A stretch of 64,000 nt of DNA, taken from Hofstenia miamia. Its lineage: Eukaryota; Xenacoelomorpha; Acoela; Hofsteniidae. This document shows positions 24,601-36,961 of this stretch, in pieces; positions within the stretch are counted from its first letter, which is position 1; each line of letters begins with the position of its first letter. The stretch lies in assembly GCA_900660155.1 (NCBI GenBank), contig CABFPE010000191.1, positions 1,132,637 to 1,196,636 of the forward strand, written 5' to 3'. The notes beneath the pieces were generated by a model, which saw only the letters and a list, made by a program, of their open reading frames with translations, was not told the DNA's origin and searched no databases. Both the position numbers and the translations under genes were made by a program.

Positions 24601-27200
24601 ATTGTAGTCTATCATCACATTAAATGAATTAATATTAACCACAAATGCATTTGGAAGTGGGCTCACTTATCGTTGCATTGCCTTCTTTGATTTTCGCGAA
24701 ACGACCATATGTAAAAGCAATTCATATCACGGCAAATTTGCAGCAATTTGTACTGAGAAACGCACTATACTACGCTATGAAGAACTTAATGATCCAATGA
24801 TGTCCAAAATGCACAAGGCATCTGTTTCGGCATCACAACAAAAAATCAATGTCATCGATGCAGCTTATGTCGTTCTTGTCAATAGGTGTTTCTCTCTCCA
24901 GATCGAACTCCTCGATATCCAAAAAGATTGGTGGCCTGCTGATAGAATATTATAATAATACTAAAAGAAAAACTGTGTTGGCTTGTTCCTGGCCGACCAA
25001 TCATATGTCATTGATATTGGCAAACTTGTTTGATTCTTTATCGCAAATGTATATACACGAACAATTTTAAGATACACGCTGGTCAACATAAGCGTCAGAT
25101 TTTAAATACATGATATACACCGACATCCCCTCAACACCAAGTTCAATTAAAATCTTTAGATATTTTTTGTTTATTAGCATTATTCTTGCCGCAATAGGCA
25201 TGTGGTGTAGTGTAGGCTGGGATGTTTCGTACGAATTTTAGAAATCAACATTCGAGTAGAAATCTAAAACACAAAACAAACAATTGGACAACGCAATGCA
25301 AAATCACAACGTAAATAATAGATACATGTTATAATATAAGAAAATATGCGATAATTTGTGTTCAGGTTTACTAAAATACATGAACTACATACTCGTAAAT
25401 ACAAGCAAAAATTCGGATACATGCTAGTTTATTTTCCCTACACGACAATACTCTGGTGAAGAAGAAGATTGTCTGCATCTGCTGTTGCGATTGCTGCTGA
25501 TGGTCAGCCGGCAGATGCCAGAGTGTTAATATAGGGAGGTGGTGTAAACATGCTCGAAATACCGCGATTTTAACTCCTTTGTGCGGTACCTCATCCGTGC
25601 AAATTAAACATCATATTTTGAATGCTCTACATTAGAGAGGCTTAATATTTGAAGGGGTAGTTTAAAACCTACAACTGTTTTATATTAACAGATCTTGGGG
25701 ATCGAAATTATCCCTGTGATTGAGCATATTAAGAAATTAATAAATGCGCCATCTTGGAGACCTCACTGTTTTTATAGCCTATCTTAATACATGCAAAGTC
25801 CTTCTTTGCAGTAAATATTGGAAAAAGTTAACACCTTACCATTTCATTGTTTAGTAATTTTAAACTTACCTATAATGTGTACATAGCCATATCTATTTTC
25901 GTTTTACGGCGTTTCAAGATAAACTTTTTGGAAAAATTCAACTTGAAATTTGTATTTGGAAAATTTAATTCAAAATTAAACGTATCCATCTTGTATATAC
26001 GTATCATCTGGTTACAAACGAATAAAATTATATATTACTTCTTCATTAATATACGTGTTCACTCTTCCGTGTTTCGCTAATTACTAAAACATGCTGTTTG
26101 CAGCACTTGACATTCTTGATGCACAAATACCGTGAGCAGTTGTATTTGAAATTGTTAATTATTTATGTTTAAAAATATATAACATTAAAGAATACTTTTC
26201 ATAATTTTTATAATATGAAATTTTTGCAAAGTTATATTATATTCGCGAATTATCAAAAATTAGACATTTTAATTTCGTTTGTTGTACCATTATAGCTCCA
26301 TTTTGAGAATGAACCTTTAACAGGATTGCTTTATATTCAATTGTAAATTTTAAGGAATGCATAATACCTGCTAAATGCTAAAATTTTATTCATCAACAGA
26401 AAAATTTGTTATTACCAAATGGACACACTAAATTGACCATTCAATTAATGCATTTTGGACTTTCATCTGTGCAGTATTTGAACATTGGCACTATGGACAT
26501 ATTTGGACTTACTAGTTATGTATGGAGTGCAAAATCATATTCAGCATTCATGTTAACTATGTTAAAATATATAATTAGCTCATCACATAGCCCGATGACC
26601 AGACATTGAGAAAAAGCGATTTTGCAGATATAGGAGATAGATGTACAGTGTACATTGTACACACACTTGACCTACTATAAAACAATTCCAATTATTAATT
26701 AAAATTTATACATTAATTGGGTACGTTTTGAAGAAACCCAGCCCAATGTCTGCGAGTGCAATATCCGATAGTTTATCTTGGAATGCATAAGGTCAATGAC
26801 TCTAGCAAGATAAAATTGTATAAATTATTAACATGCACATATTTAGCGACGCGACACAACTTATGTAACAATTACATACTTTCAAATTCTACTGCGAACC
26901 TAAATACGATCTGAAAGTTATGAATAAGTTGTAAAATAAAAATAATATGTTATGCACATATACCTAAAAATCAAACTAACAAATGCAAGTGTATTGTTTC
27001 ATGTGAGAATTTGTATCAAAAATACTTTTAATTATATATACATCTGATCTAAGTCGAAATGTGGGCTACAATTACAGTATTAACATTCATATAATCATTA
27101 TTTCATATAAAAAAAATCTCACCTTAGCGTTGCAATTTTTCCACATTTTGGATTGAACTGGACTAAAGTGTCATTAAACTAAGATGAAGGGATGCATTTC
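24601..27200. other. Stretch without a supported gene
   Basis: AT-rich sequence with several frames of 60-80 codons that show no motif. A GC-richer patch at 25440-25530 (repeated GCTGTTGCGATTGCTG-like triplets) and a short palindrome near 26641 (TGTACAGTGTACATTGTACA) are the only local oddities. Confidence 0.4.
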
Positions 27201-27208
27201 ATTAATTC

Positions 27209-27800
27209 ATGTTAAATATGAAAAAATTGATGTTTACGAATTACATCTTTTTCTACGAATTTCGGACAAATTTATTTCAAATTTGTTACATTACTTACTT
27301 GAGCTATATCACCATGCTAGCCCTTCCTCAAGTTGATAATTCAATCGAATGTTCCAGCCTAAATTTGGCTGAAAGAATTAGGCTTTTTAAAATACTAGAT
27401 GCTGGACATTTTATTTGTGATGTTTCTGATAAGAAAAAGGATGCGTTACCCAATTATGGAAATCGTTTTAAAATATATATGACTTTGTCTGTAATAAAAA
27501 AATGAATTCCATCCACTGATTAGAAAATGTCCTTTTCGAAGCCTAAATCATTTATTGAACAATACTTCCAAAAAATGTCATCTGTTACATGCCCATTAAT
27601 TACATGTTAGAGCACCATTTCCAGGATTTTACTCGACAAGGTCTCGAAAAATCAAATGATGTTATAAAAACTATTTTAATGCGACATAAAAGGAATTATT
27701 CTGCAGATGTTTTGGAGCAAATCATGAAATGCCGCAGGTTGCATTTTATCCTGTTCAGACTTACAACTTATAAAAAGGAAATTTTATAAAAGAGAAAAAT
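27209..27800 (+). pseudogene. Probable transposon-derived coding remnant, family unknown
   Basis: Two frames with protein-like composition follow one another: 27209-27505 (SSLNLAERIRLFKILDAGHF, DALPNYGNRFKIYM) and 27589-27789 (LEHHFQDFTRQGLEKSNDVI, LMRHKRN...VLEQIMKCRR). The phrase GLEKSNDVIK with a following basic segment recalls C-terminal parts of animal transposon proteins, but I cannot name the superfamily. The frame change and stops suggest decay. It could also be exons of an unknown gene. Confidence 0.3.
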
Positions 27801-29640
27801 CTCCTAATGCAAAGATTTGCATGAGGCCACGACGCTTTATCCCCAAACGTCTTTGTAATGTATACAGTTCTATCATTACATTTTTTTTGTTTTGCTTTAT
27901 CCTGTATATGTTTAATGCCTTAAAATTTATTTAGTATAAAATCGATATAGTTATTTGTTTACATTTATCATGTTTATAATAGCTTATTACAAGTCTCAAT
28001 TTGCGAAGTCATTAAGACATTGTCATAATAAATTTAGTATTTGTGAAATATTTCCTCTTAATAACAAAAAGAGTGATCAGTCATGATTTGCATTAATTTT
28101 TTTCATTAGAAGATGCATGCACATTCTACACTGAATAAATAAAGTGCATTTCAGTTTATACAGTATTTTGCTTTTATTATGATCATTTGCAACTTTAACA
28201 ATAAATGTTTATTGCATCATAAAAAATTGTTAATATACTGTATGTAAGAAAATTGTAATTAAGTTTTTAAGAGAAGTTCAAATTAATAATAGAAGATGTA
28301 ATTTGACTTTATCAGTAATCAGAAAAATCGTTCGAATGATTTACATGACAATGAAAACAAATTGTATCAGCATTCAATAATTCCAACTGCTTTATTTCGC
28401 CACTAGATGGCTACCAAACATAAAAATAATTTCTTAATATGTTAAATCTAATTTATAACAATTTTACCTACATTCAAGCAATTTACTATCATTTACTGGA
28501 AAACTTGTTTTGCTATTTATTTATTTCTACTTTGAAGTCTGTCTAAAGTCATAGCATCAACAGCTAGACAAAATTAAACTGGGATCATAAATTTGCCAAG
28601 ACAGCATTTTGAAGTTTCTTGCTCCTGGTAATTTGCGAATATAATTTTGCCTTATTTCTAAATATTTGATGTGCGATGAATAAATTTGTGCATGTATTTT
28701 GATGTATTTAACCCCTCAGAATCATTAGTTAAGTTGATATTAAATATAAAATGCTCCAAAATTAAGAGAATCAATATCACCCCAATATAGGTTTACTAAC
28801 AAAATATTGATGTTTGCACTAGCTTTCAAAGTTGTGTACACTGTGCATTGAAAGCTGTACATAAAGCAGCTATATATTCACCAGCAAGGTGTCTTATACA
28901 AGAAATTTTCACATATTTGGTTTGATGAACTCTGGCCTATTACTTGAAGCCGCAGTGTGCATAGCAACACAAGAAATTTGTTGGCACAGGAACAGCAACG
29001 GTCACACAAAATATTAAAATTGGAAGTATTAATTATAATTTCCTCAAGGATCATAATTACCCCCACATCCCTATGTATACGCAATATGGAAGCTCGTGAT
29101 TGCGAATGTTCAGGGGGAAGACATTTGTCTGGGATTTTCAATACTTATAAGTACTGGTTACATTTATCGTGACAGATGACACAGATGAATATAAGTGAAT
29201 GGAGCAACCTATGGACAAAACTGGATGAAATTAGGTCGCAAACAAATAGTATGTTGCAAGTGTGCCGTTGTGTGAGTTTTTTCATACAGCAGAAAATTTC
29301 TGTTGTGTCACACAACATACACATCACACAACATACAGAACACAATACAACAGAGCAATAAATTACACACAATGCTTAAAATTTAGGTAATATTTTGGTT
29401 TTGGCATTAAGAGTTTGTCTGTAACGGAAATTAATATACATATATGGTAATTTCATTACATGATTTCAGAATATGCTAAATGCCGCAAAGATTTAGAAAA
29501 TAGGCGTTTCACCTGTTATTTTTCAAATGTATTATAGGATTACATTAATATTAATAACATAATTATTTGAATTACGCTTTCTAAAATTACATTTCATGAA
29601 TAAATATAACGGGTTTGATAGTAAGTTTGAAAATAAAAAC
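27801..29640. other. Stretch without a supported gene
   Basis: AT-rich. Frames at 28957-29172 and 29176-29361 lack motifs, and the second is driven by a CACAACATACA repeat. No element ends were recognised. Confidence 0.4.
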
Positions 29641-29699
29641 CCAATTTATAGATCCGATTATGATTGGATAATGGAAAATTTTAAATTTTGTGACGAAGG

Positions 29700-30300
29700 A
29701 TATTTATGCTCTACCCAACATTTTGAAAAAGAACATGATCTTTGAGAATTTCAACTTTTTTTCGATCATTAACTGTTCGTATTATTGAGTTGGCGTCAAT
29801 TGCGAAAAGAAATAAGCTTACATGTCGCTTACCTAAGATCTTTGATGTGAGGTGGACTGAATTTGACTATATATTTGTATCCAGAGTCTTCTCTTCCTAT
29901 CGCGCTCTCATTTACTTCAGTAAGGCATTGGGACATTTGCAAAATCTCAGTAATGTAGTAAAGCTTTGGACACTATGTCTCATGGGTGACTTATATTCTC
30001 AAGATTTCCAAAGCAGCTTCAGAAAGATATTTGCACTTGAAAATATCAATGCAATAATCTTAAACCTGGAACGACACTGAATTGCTTAGTGGATGACAGG
30101 AGGAGTTTTTCAAAACTACGATGACAATTCTATGGAATTTTACATGAAAAAAACCAATGAATAAATCATACACTTTGTTCACAAATGTGCGAAATTTCAC
30201 TGCTGTTCGTGTTAAGGTTATTCAGTGCCATAAATCTTTTCTTGAAGAGAGCACCAGAAATCGAACTCTTTTCAGGTTCTAAAAATGGTGAACCCATTGT
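29700..30300 (+). pseudogene. hAT-type transposase fragment (ZNF862-like region)
   Basis: In the frame at 29742-30080 the peptide RLPKIFDVRWTEFDYIF, then VFSSYRALIYF, then LCLMGDLYSQDFQSSFRKIF, follows the central region of domesticated and active hAT transposases (a RWTEF....VL.SW.AL..YF pattern). After a stop and frame change, NVRNFTAVRVKVIQCHKSF (about 30180-30240) fits the next conserved helix. No catalytic or dimerisation domain is present, so this is an internal fragment. The family call rests on pattern memory only. Confidence 0.5.
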
Positions 30301-31400
30301 CATTAATGTGTAGCTTAGTAGATGTCATAATTTTATTGCATGTGATACTAACTTAGCAAGTTTTGTGCTGCAATATCAAGATTGTTGAATTAGCAGAACT
30401 CGTTCATCGAAATTTACTCCAATGGTTTCATACCAGCTAGACGTTTTCCGACGTTGCTATTGCGATCACGAATTTTAGCTGGGAAGTCTCATATTTCTGA
30501 TGTAGACGACTTATCAAGTCATACAATTTGATAAAGACTGAGGACAGAAGCAACATTGACAAATCAATACTCCAGAGCTATTTGTATAATAGGCATAATA
30601 TGGATTTGATCCAAGCTGTGAAATGAGCATTCGTAGTAGGAGACAACCAAGCCAGTACCCAGCCATGTGTGGATCAAGGTAGGCCCGGCTTACTCTGTGA
30701 AAACATCTGAGCCCTTGAAAAGTCACAATGAAACTAAAGTGGGTAAAATATTTTACCTTGACACTGAAATTTGCTGAAATATTCAAATTTGTTTCTTGAG
30801 GATCCGCAACTCTTAATCTGTGCTCGTGCCCAACCATGATGTTGATTAAAATGTTCGAATTTTTGTAATGCCCTATTTTCCCATGAAGGTAGCAGTTGGA
30901 AATAATAAAATAGTAGAGTGGAAACGCCACATTTTCTTGTGCTGTCAAAGGATGCCATTTTAATATATGCCCATAAGGTGAGAGTGTTTCTTAGGCAAAT
31001 GGGTTCCTAATATGAATGGTTTTTTACATCACGCATGTGTTTATCATTAAAAATTGCTTAACATAATGCATGATGCACTATATCTGGGTGATTTACGGTG
31101 ACACATGAGCAATAATTAGAAATTTTTTAAATGTCCGTCCATTATTTCTTTATTTTTCAATACTTCGACCCAAGCCCAGCTCGGAAAATGTTCATCTCTT
31201 CAGTACAGGCAAAATTTTAGAATTTCGGGCAATCATAGATCCCTCGAAAGAGAATAGCTTTTTTTCTGATTTCTGCATTACATCGAAGTTAGGTGGCAAT
31301 ATCAAAAATGTATGTTTTTAACGTATATTAAGCATTTATTCAGTTTATATACGTTCACTGTAATGTAATAAATAATAAATGATCATTTTATTTAAAAATA
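30301..31400. other. Stretch without a supported gene
   Basis: A 144-codon minus-strand frame (30514-30948) overlaps another frame of 74 codons and has no recognisable motif. I do not call it a gene. The rest is AT-rich. Confidence 0.4.
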
Positions 31401-31409
31401 ATCAAATTG

Positions 31410-31830
31410 TCCACAATTTACCTCGATATACTTCAAAACTATGTTCTCCATTCATTGATGAACACACTTTGTGACAAAGCTCTGGAGTAATTGAATGAAA
31501 AGTGTTGGTTATTCTTTCTTTCAACTCTTCCAAAGAACTTGGTTTAGTACTGTACATAGCTTCATTAATAACTCCTCAGAGGAAGAAGTCAGGCAGAGTA
31601 AGATCGGGAGATCTTGGGGGCCACTGAAGTCCTCCCCGTCGGCCTATCCAAAGATTACCAAAAGTGTCAGTCAACCACTTACGAGCCACGTTTCCCTAAT
31701 GCGCTGAGGCATCATCATGCTGAAACCATCTTTCCTGAATATCGGGCCAATATGCGACAACTGGGCAGAACTTTTCCATTAAAACTGTGGTGTATCACTG
31801 CCCCCTAACTTTTGGCAAACCCTGTATTAT
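31410..31830 (-). pseudogene. IS630-Tc1-mariner superfamily transposase, C-terminal fragment
   Basis: The minus strand reads FQHDDASAH (second catalytic Asp region), then a stop in place of Tyr/Phe, GNVARKWLTDTFGNLWIGRR, QWPPRSPDLTLPDFFL (third catalytic region), GVINEAMYSTKPSSLEELKE and RITNTFHSITPELCHKVC. The WIGRRG...WPPRSPDLTPLDFFLWG pattern is shared by a widespread animal DDE_3 transposase group. Two in-frame stops show it is dead. The N-terminal half is absent. Confidence 0.75.
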
Positions 31831-32754
31831 TATAATACCTCTTCAACTGCTGTTTGTTATTCATTTTGCACAACGACTAGAGATATTTTGTATAAAATTT
31901 TGAAGAAAGAAATACCCAAAAATTCTCTTTCCCATATTGAATAACTTCTGGTAATGAAGCCTTGCTTAAAATAACGATCCCATAGGCGATCCTGTTAAAA
32001 TTATTTATGTGAATTTTCCATTGGCTTACTCTCGTCAATCTTCTTAGTTTTTAAGCCACATCACCTATCTCTTTTAATTGGCAACATGGCAAGAGCGTTA
32101 TAACCTAATTAGCTATTGTCTGTTAACACCTACTGTAACTTACTACTTAAGGGTTAAACAAATTGCTTAACTTAATTATTATCTAGAAAATATTTTATTG
32201 AATGATATTTTAATTACACAAACTTTTATCTTAATTTATTCCATGCCACAAATAGAATTCACTGCAGATTTCCTAGTAGCGTGGAAAGCCCCAAAGCAAT
32301 AAAAAACTGAAATCCTTTAAATCCAATTCATTCAAAAACTTATACTTTTATGACTAAAGAAAGTTCCCGCCTAAATAAAAATTTCATTTAACTGCATTTA
32401 ATCCAAAACCTTCCTAGACTGCATACCAGAAAAACATTTCCTGAGTCATTCTGTATTACAAAAGCATGTTGCAAAATATCCCTTTATTTATAGGGCCATT
32501 TTTACTACAACGCCTATTATCAGTTTTCTAGTCAATTATGCAGGCAAGTCCCAAAACGTGACCTGCATTCCGAAACTCACTTTTGTTTTAGATAAAGATT
32601 TTCAGTAAGTGCCGCACTCAGCAGAAACTGACCAAATTTTCTTGATGATAAAGATTGTATTGATTATTGCATATTTGGACCTTTCTAAAGTACTAGTGAC
32701 AGCAATATACTAATAACAAAACTAAAGTGCTTCAGTATATTTGACAACAGTTTA
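31831..32754. other. Stretch without a supported gene
   Basis: AT-rich, no frame above background and no repeat recognised. Confidence 0.45.
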
Positions 32755-32860
32755 TATTACTGCGTTCAATAAATAATGTCATTCTATGCTAAAATTTTAT
32801 TGGTCTGTATTTAACAAATAATTTTTTGTTTGCAGCTGCACATATATATAGGTAGTGTGT

Positions 32861-32956
32861 GCGCAGAAGCAAGTGGAGACATTGGAGAAGGCAAGCAGAG
32901 ATTCAGGGTTGGAGTTTGGATTAGGAAAGTGTGCAGAAGTGACAATGACTAGAGGC
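32861..32956 (+). pseudogene. R2-like LINE scrap inside the mariner element
   Basis: These 96 bases match 35203-35296 almost base for base and encode KQVETLEKASRDSGLEFGLG followed by KCAEVTMTRG. The scrap ends exactly at the N (32957). It could be a real insertion or a misjoined contig end. Confidence 0.8.
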
Positions 32957-32957
32957 N

Positions 32958-33490
32958 TTGTGTTTGCTCTGCTTGGGTTCCCTATTCACTAACAGATGGT
33001 GTTAAGGTACAGGGAGTTCAATGTGCATCAAATTTGTTAGATCTATTGAATAGTATGGGAGATGAGCAGTATTTCAGATAAGTGATTGAAGACGAAACGT
33101 TTGTTTCATATGACTCAGTTCCGACAAAAAGATGTGGAAAAATATGGATACAGAAAGATCACAAACGTCCACAGCAAGTTTCATCAAAACTCACTGCTAG
33201 AAAAACCATGTTGATCATTGCATTCACACCAAACAAACGGTTCAGTATTGAAGCCTTACATTATGGCAAGTCTCTAGACTCTGATCGATATATAGACTTG
33301 ACAGATGGGTAAATAACAATCTCAAAAATTGCCTAAGAGGAACTTCATTTAACAATGGTGATGAAATTGTAGCTGCTGCGCTGCAGTTCCTTCGTAACAT
33401 CCCATTGGAAGTCTATAAAGAGGAAGTTGAGAAGTTGAAACGCATTGCCAGCGAGTCATACAACAAAAAGGAGACTATATTACTGACTAG
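32958..33490 (+). pseudogene. mariner transposase fragment
   Basis: The frame begins at WVPYSLTDGVKVQGVQ (the conserved WVPHEL hinge of mariner), then LLDLLN, a stop, VIEDETFVSYD (first catalytic Asp; GDETW in active copies), GKIWIQKDHKRPQQ, LTARKTMLIIAFT and LDSDRYID. The segment carrying the second and third catalytic Asp is missing, after which a C-terminal tail (ALQFLRNIPLEVYKEEVEKL) follows to about 33490. Mariner transposases act at TA. Internal deletion and stops make it inactive. Confidence 0.75.
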
Positions 33491-33564
33491 TATTATTTAT
33501 ATAAACATACAATGTTTATAAATACATTTTTTGAATAAATGACTTTATTTATTGAACGCAGTAA

Positions 33565-33967
33565 TATTAATAATAAGAAGTAATTCTACGAGATGAAGTG
33601 TAGGTAGAGACTGATATTACAATTGATAAAACTATCTCGTGTTTGCAATCAAATACATTTGGATTATTTCGCTTTTCTTTGAAAACTTAGAAGAATTCAA
33701 AATTGTTACACGGTTCGATTGACTTACCCTAATTTCGAGGAGGCTTCTATTGTAGAGATTGATATCATTTTGAACTGCATCGTACATATTTTGACTGCGC
33801 TTTTCATTAGTTTCTTTCCTCATTAGATCCTTTCTTAGGTCAATGATTCGATCAGAATATTCCTAAAATGTATAACATACTCATTAATGTAATGGGATTA
33901 CTGCAAAAACGTTTAGATGTACATCTATGCTTCTGAAACATTGGAATACATTTTGCTAACTCTGATT
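33565..33967. other. Stretch without a supported gene, ends at a single N
   Basis: A 63-codon minus-strand frame (33632-33823) has no recognisable domain. An N at 33968 marks a contig join. Confidence 0.4.
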
Positions 33968-33968
33968 N

Positions 33969-35083
33969 ATAGGATGAGTCTTAGAACTGTTCCCTGAGGC
34001 ACTCAGTGGTCAATTATAATATATTTTGATTTTTTGCCATTAAGTATAGCTTTTTGCTGTCGATTTTGAAGGAAGTTCATTATTAAGTTAATAGCTTTGT
34101 TATCAAGTTATAATACGTTAAGTCAAGATTCATTGAGTTAAAAGCTTTGCGTAAATCAAGAAGAGCAACACAACTACATTTATTAAGGGCTAAATTAGAT
34201 CTTATTTGTTCTGATATTGATAAAATTGCATTTTGAGTGCTATGCTATAACTACTATGAAAACAAATTGTCTTTTCGAGAGAATATTTTCAGATTTCAAA
34301 TAGGCGTTTATTTGATTATAAAATTTTCTCAAACAGTTTAGTAAAGGAATGGCTAATGCAAATAGGTCTATAATATTTTGCGTTTAGAAAATCACCTTTT
34401 TTAAATAGAGGCCTTATGTCAGATTTTTTCAAAATTTCAGGAAATTCGTTATCAATAATGCATTGGTTTAATGCGAATAACAGATACGCACTAAAGATAT
34501 GGAAAAAGCGCTTAATAATAAAGAGTATAAAAGGCAGTTGATTTATTTGTGTCTAGGTTTTTTATTATGGTTTCTAATTCACTAGCATTTGCGAGTCTAA
34601 AAAAGAATGTTTTTGCTGTGCATTTATTAATATTTTCATTACTTTTATATTTGAGGAAATTGAAGTTGCCAAGTTCTTTAATCTCATGTTTAGGTGGTCT
34701 ATTATTTTTGTTTTTTCTATCATAATTTCGTTATCAATTTTTAATTCGTTAATGTCAGTTGAAATTCCTTTACTTTTTCCCAGAATTTTATGAATATATC
34801 GCCATTTTTCGCTTGTTTTACTTAAGGTCTCGAAAAACTTGTTTTGTTTTAAAGCAGATGTTTTATTTCTTAATTGTTTAATTATATTCTTTGATTTTTC
34901 GTAATTAGTCGAATTAGTGGTCGTCGGATTTGTTTTTGCAAGATCAAATAGTTTTCGCTTGATGCTTATTTGTTCAAATATTTCGCGATCATCGGCATTG
35001 AATAAAGTAAATTTGCGCGGCTTTAATCTTACCTTTCGGCATTTAATTGGTGCTGTTTTGTTAATTGCATTGCAAATTTCTTT

Positions 35084-35084
<1 letters not shown>
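33969..35084 (-). pseudogene. CR1-type LINE fragment: linker and RT N-terminal blocks
   Basis: Read on the minus strand from 35084: RKFTLFNADDREIFEQISIK, a linker with LSKTSEKWRYIHKILGKSKG, then FPEILKKSDIRPLFKKGDF (about 34390-34450), YYRPICIS, and LDLRKAFNSMN (about 34150). The sequence ends at the N (33968) just before the expected PQGS...YADD blocks. Stops and frameshifts are frequent. The blocks fit the same LINE group as the copies at 22.9 and 38.4 kb, though perhaps another subfamily. Its upstream end abuts an (ATA)n tract. Confidence 0.78.

Positions 35085-35131
<47 letters not shown>
35085..35131. repeat. (ATA)n microsatellite at a LINE-LINE junction
   Basis: About 15 ATA/TAA units separate the minus-strand CR1 fragment from the plus-strand R2-like element. 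Confidence 0.9.
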
Positions 35132-36880
35132 TGGTAGAGCAGTGAGTCACCTGTGGTACATGGACGACCTGAAGATGTACGCTAGTTCAAGGAAGATGTT
35201 GCAGAAGCAAGTGGAGATATTGGAGAAGGCAAGCAGAGATTCAGGGTTGGAGTTTGGATTAGGAAAGTGTGCAGCAGTGACAATGACTAGAGGCAAGTGT
35301 GCGGATGGGGATGGCTTGAGGACAAGCAGTGGGGATAAAATTGAGGAAGTTAAAGAGGGGTACAAGTACTTAGGTGTGATAGAGAAAGACAGAACAGATC
35401 ACGAGGAAATGAAGATGAGGCTAAGGAAAGAATACAAGAGGAGAGTAAGGAAGGTACTGCAGAAGTCAGCATTGAATGGGCAGAACAGCATAAAGGCAAT
35501 TAATACGTGGGCNTGGGTTGGAATTTGGATTAGGAAAGTGTGTGGCAGTGACAATGACTAGAGGTAAGTGTATGGATGGAGATGGTTTAAGAACAAGCAG
35601 TGGGGATAAAATTGAGGAAGTTAAAGAAGGGTACAAGTACTTAGGTGTGATAGAGAAAGACAGAACAGATCACGAGGAAATGAAGATGAGGCTAAGGAAA
35701 GAATACAAGAGGAGAATAAGGAAGGTACTGCAGAAGTCAGCATTGAATGGGCAGAACAGCATAAAGGCAATTAATACGTGGGCGATACCAGTGTTGAGAT
35801 ATTCAGCAGGAATAGTTAGTTGGAACAAGAATGAACTGAGGGAATTAGACAGGGAGACAAGGGAAGATACTAGCAGCAGAGAGAGCATTCAACTTAAATT
35901 GAGATGTAGATAGGCTGTACATGGCAAGGTATAAGGGAAGGAAAACACTGCTAAGTGTGGAAAAACTGTAGAAACAGAAGCACTAGGGCTACAGGAGTAC
36001 ATAGAAGCACAACCAAGAGGGTCACTACTGGAGGTCACTAAGGAGTTAAGGAAGGTAAGAACTGAGATTGAAGGAAAGGCAGCATACCAGAGTAGAATGG
36101 AATTAGAGAGACAAACAAGGTATAGGCAGAAGGCAATGCATAGAGAATACTGGAGGAACACAGAAAAGTGTGATAGAGAAGAGGGCAATGAGTGGTTGAA
36201 GAAGCCAGGACTGAAGAGAGAAACAGAAGCACTGATAATGGCAGCACAGGAGCAAGCAATAAGAACAAACTGGGTGAAGAAGCATATAGACAGAAGAGCA
36301 GAAGTAAGTGTAATAAGTTTAGGCTGTGTAAGAAAGAGGTGGAGACAGTAGATCCTCTGATAGCAGGGTGTGAGAAGTTGGTGCAGAATGAGTATAAGTT
36401 CAGGCATGACAAGGTGGAACAAATAGTACATTGTAGCTTGAGCAGGCTACATGGCTTAGAAGCAGGAGAAAAGTGGTATGAGCACATGCCACAGGGAGTC
36501 ATACAAAATGAGAAGGTTATGATACTGTAGGACTTCAACTTCCAGATTAGCAAGGTAATAGAAGCATAGAGACAAGACATAGTAGTGGTAGACAAAGAGA
36601 AAAGATTAGGAACAGTGATAGACATAGCAGTACCAAAGGACAGGAATGTAGAAAGCATGAAGAAAGAGAAGATAGACAAGTACAGAGAGTTGGCAGAGGA
36701 AATAGAAAGGCTGTGGAACTTAAAGAAGGTTAAAGTAATCCCAGTAGTTGTACAAGCACTAGGAACAGTGAGTAAGAAGCATAAGATATACTTGGAGGAG
36801 TTAGGAGTACCAAAGTGGGAGGAACATTAGCACAGAAGTCAGCATTATTAGGAACAGCTAGAATCCTGAGGAAAGCTCTC
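35132..36880 (+). pseudogene. R2-like LINE: RT from the YMDD box to a restriction-like endonuclease
   Basis: The frame starts at the catalytic box (SHLWYMDDLKMYASS, 35148-35190), then GLEFGLGKCAAVTMTRGK, YKYLGVIEKDRTDHEEMK and INTWAIPVLRYSAGIVSWNK. After degraded sequence come LKRETEALIMAAQEQAIRTN (36211-36270), a zinc-knuckle-like CKKEVETVDPLIAGCEKL (36331-36380), WYEHMPQGV, an endonuclease core with PDIVVVDKEKRLG (R/Q before P is eroded) and VIDIAVPKDR (36570-36645), and TALLGTARILRKALR near the end. The PD...D/E-x-K-like arrangement after a Cys/His knuckle fits the R2 superfamily. A single N at 35513 splits the RT, and the sequence after N repeats about 270 bp of the sequence before it with about 5 percent difference, so two copies are joined here. 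Stops are present. Confidence 0.72.
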
Positions 36881-36961
36881 AGGAAGACTTCCATGTAGTT
36901 ACATTTCAGCATAGTAGCTCTGAATACTGCAAATAAAAAAAGAAATGAAAAGAAACAATAG

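Larger units (their letters stand above)
32757..33564 (+). mobile_element. mariner-like transposon with intact ends, interrupted inside
   Basis: The left terminus TTACTGCGTTCAATAAATAA (32757-32776) continues for 7 more bases and is matched by the inverted right end at 33538-33564, with one mismatch in 27. TA flanks both ends (32755-32756 and 33565-33566). The 808-bp interior has an R2-like LINE scrap (32861-32956), a single N (32957), and then mariner transposase coding sequence. The N-terminal part of the transposase is missing at the scrap/N junction. Confidence 0.82.

Noticed and set aside
24849..25070. 73-codon plus-strand ORF
   Set aside because: No motif and not continuous with the CR1 fragment that ends near 24600.
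30514..30948. 144-codon minus-strand ORF, overlapped by a 74-codon frame
   Set aside because: No motif, no homologous copy in the window and no splice context; kept only as an open frame.
34917..35150. N-terminal half of the 34917-35561 plus-strand ORF
   Set aside because: It is antisense of a CR1 fragment followed by the ATA microsatellite (poly-Ile); only the part after 35148 is meaningful.
35889..36679. Long minus-strand ORFs (180 and 213 codons) opposite the R2-like element
   Set aside because: They are antisense to conserved R2-like coding sequence; the Cys/Ser/Leu-rich translation is a by-product of purine-rich sense codons.
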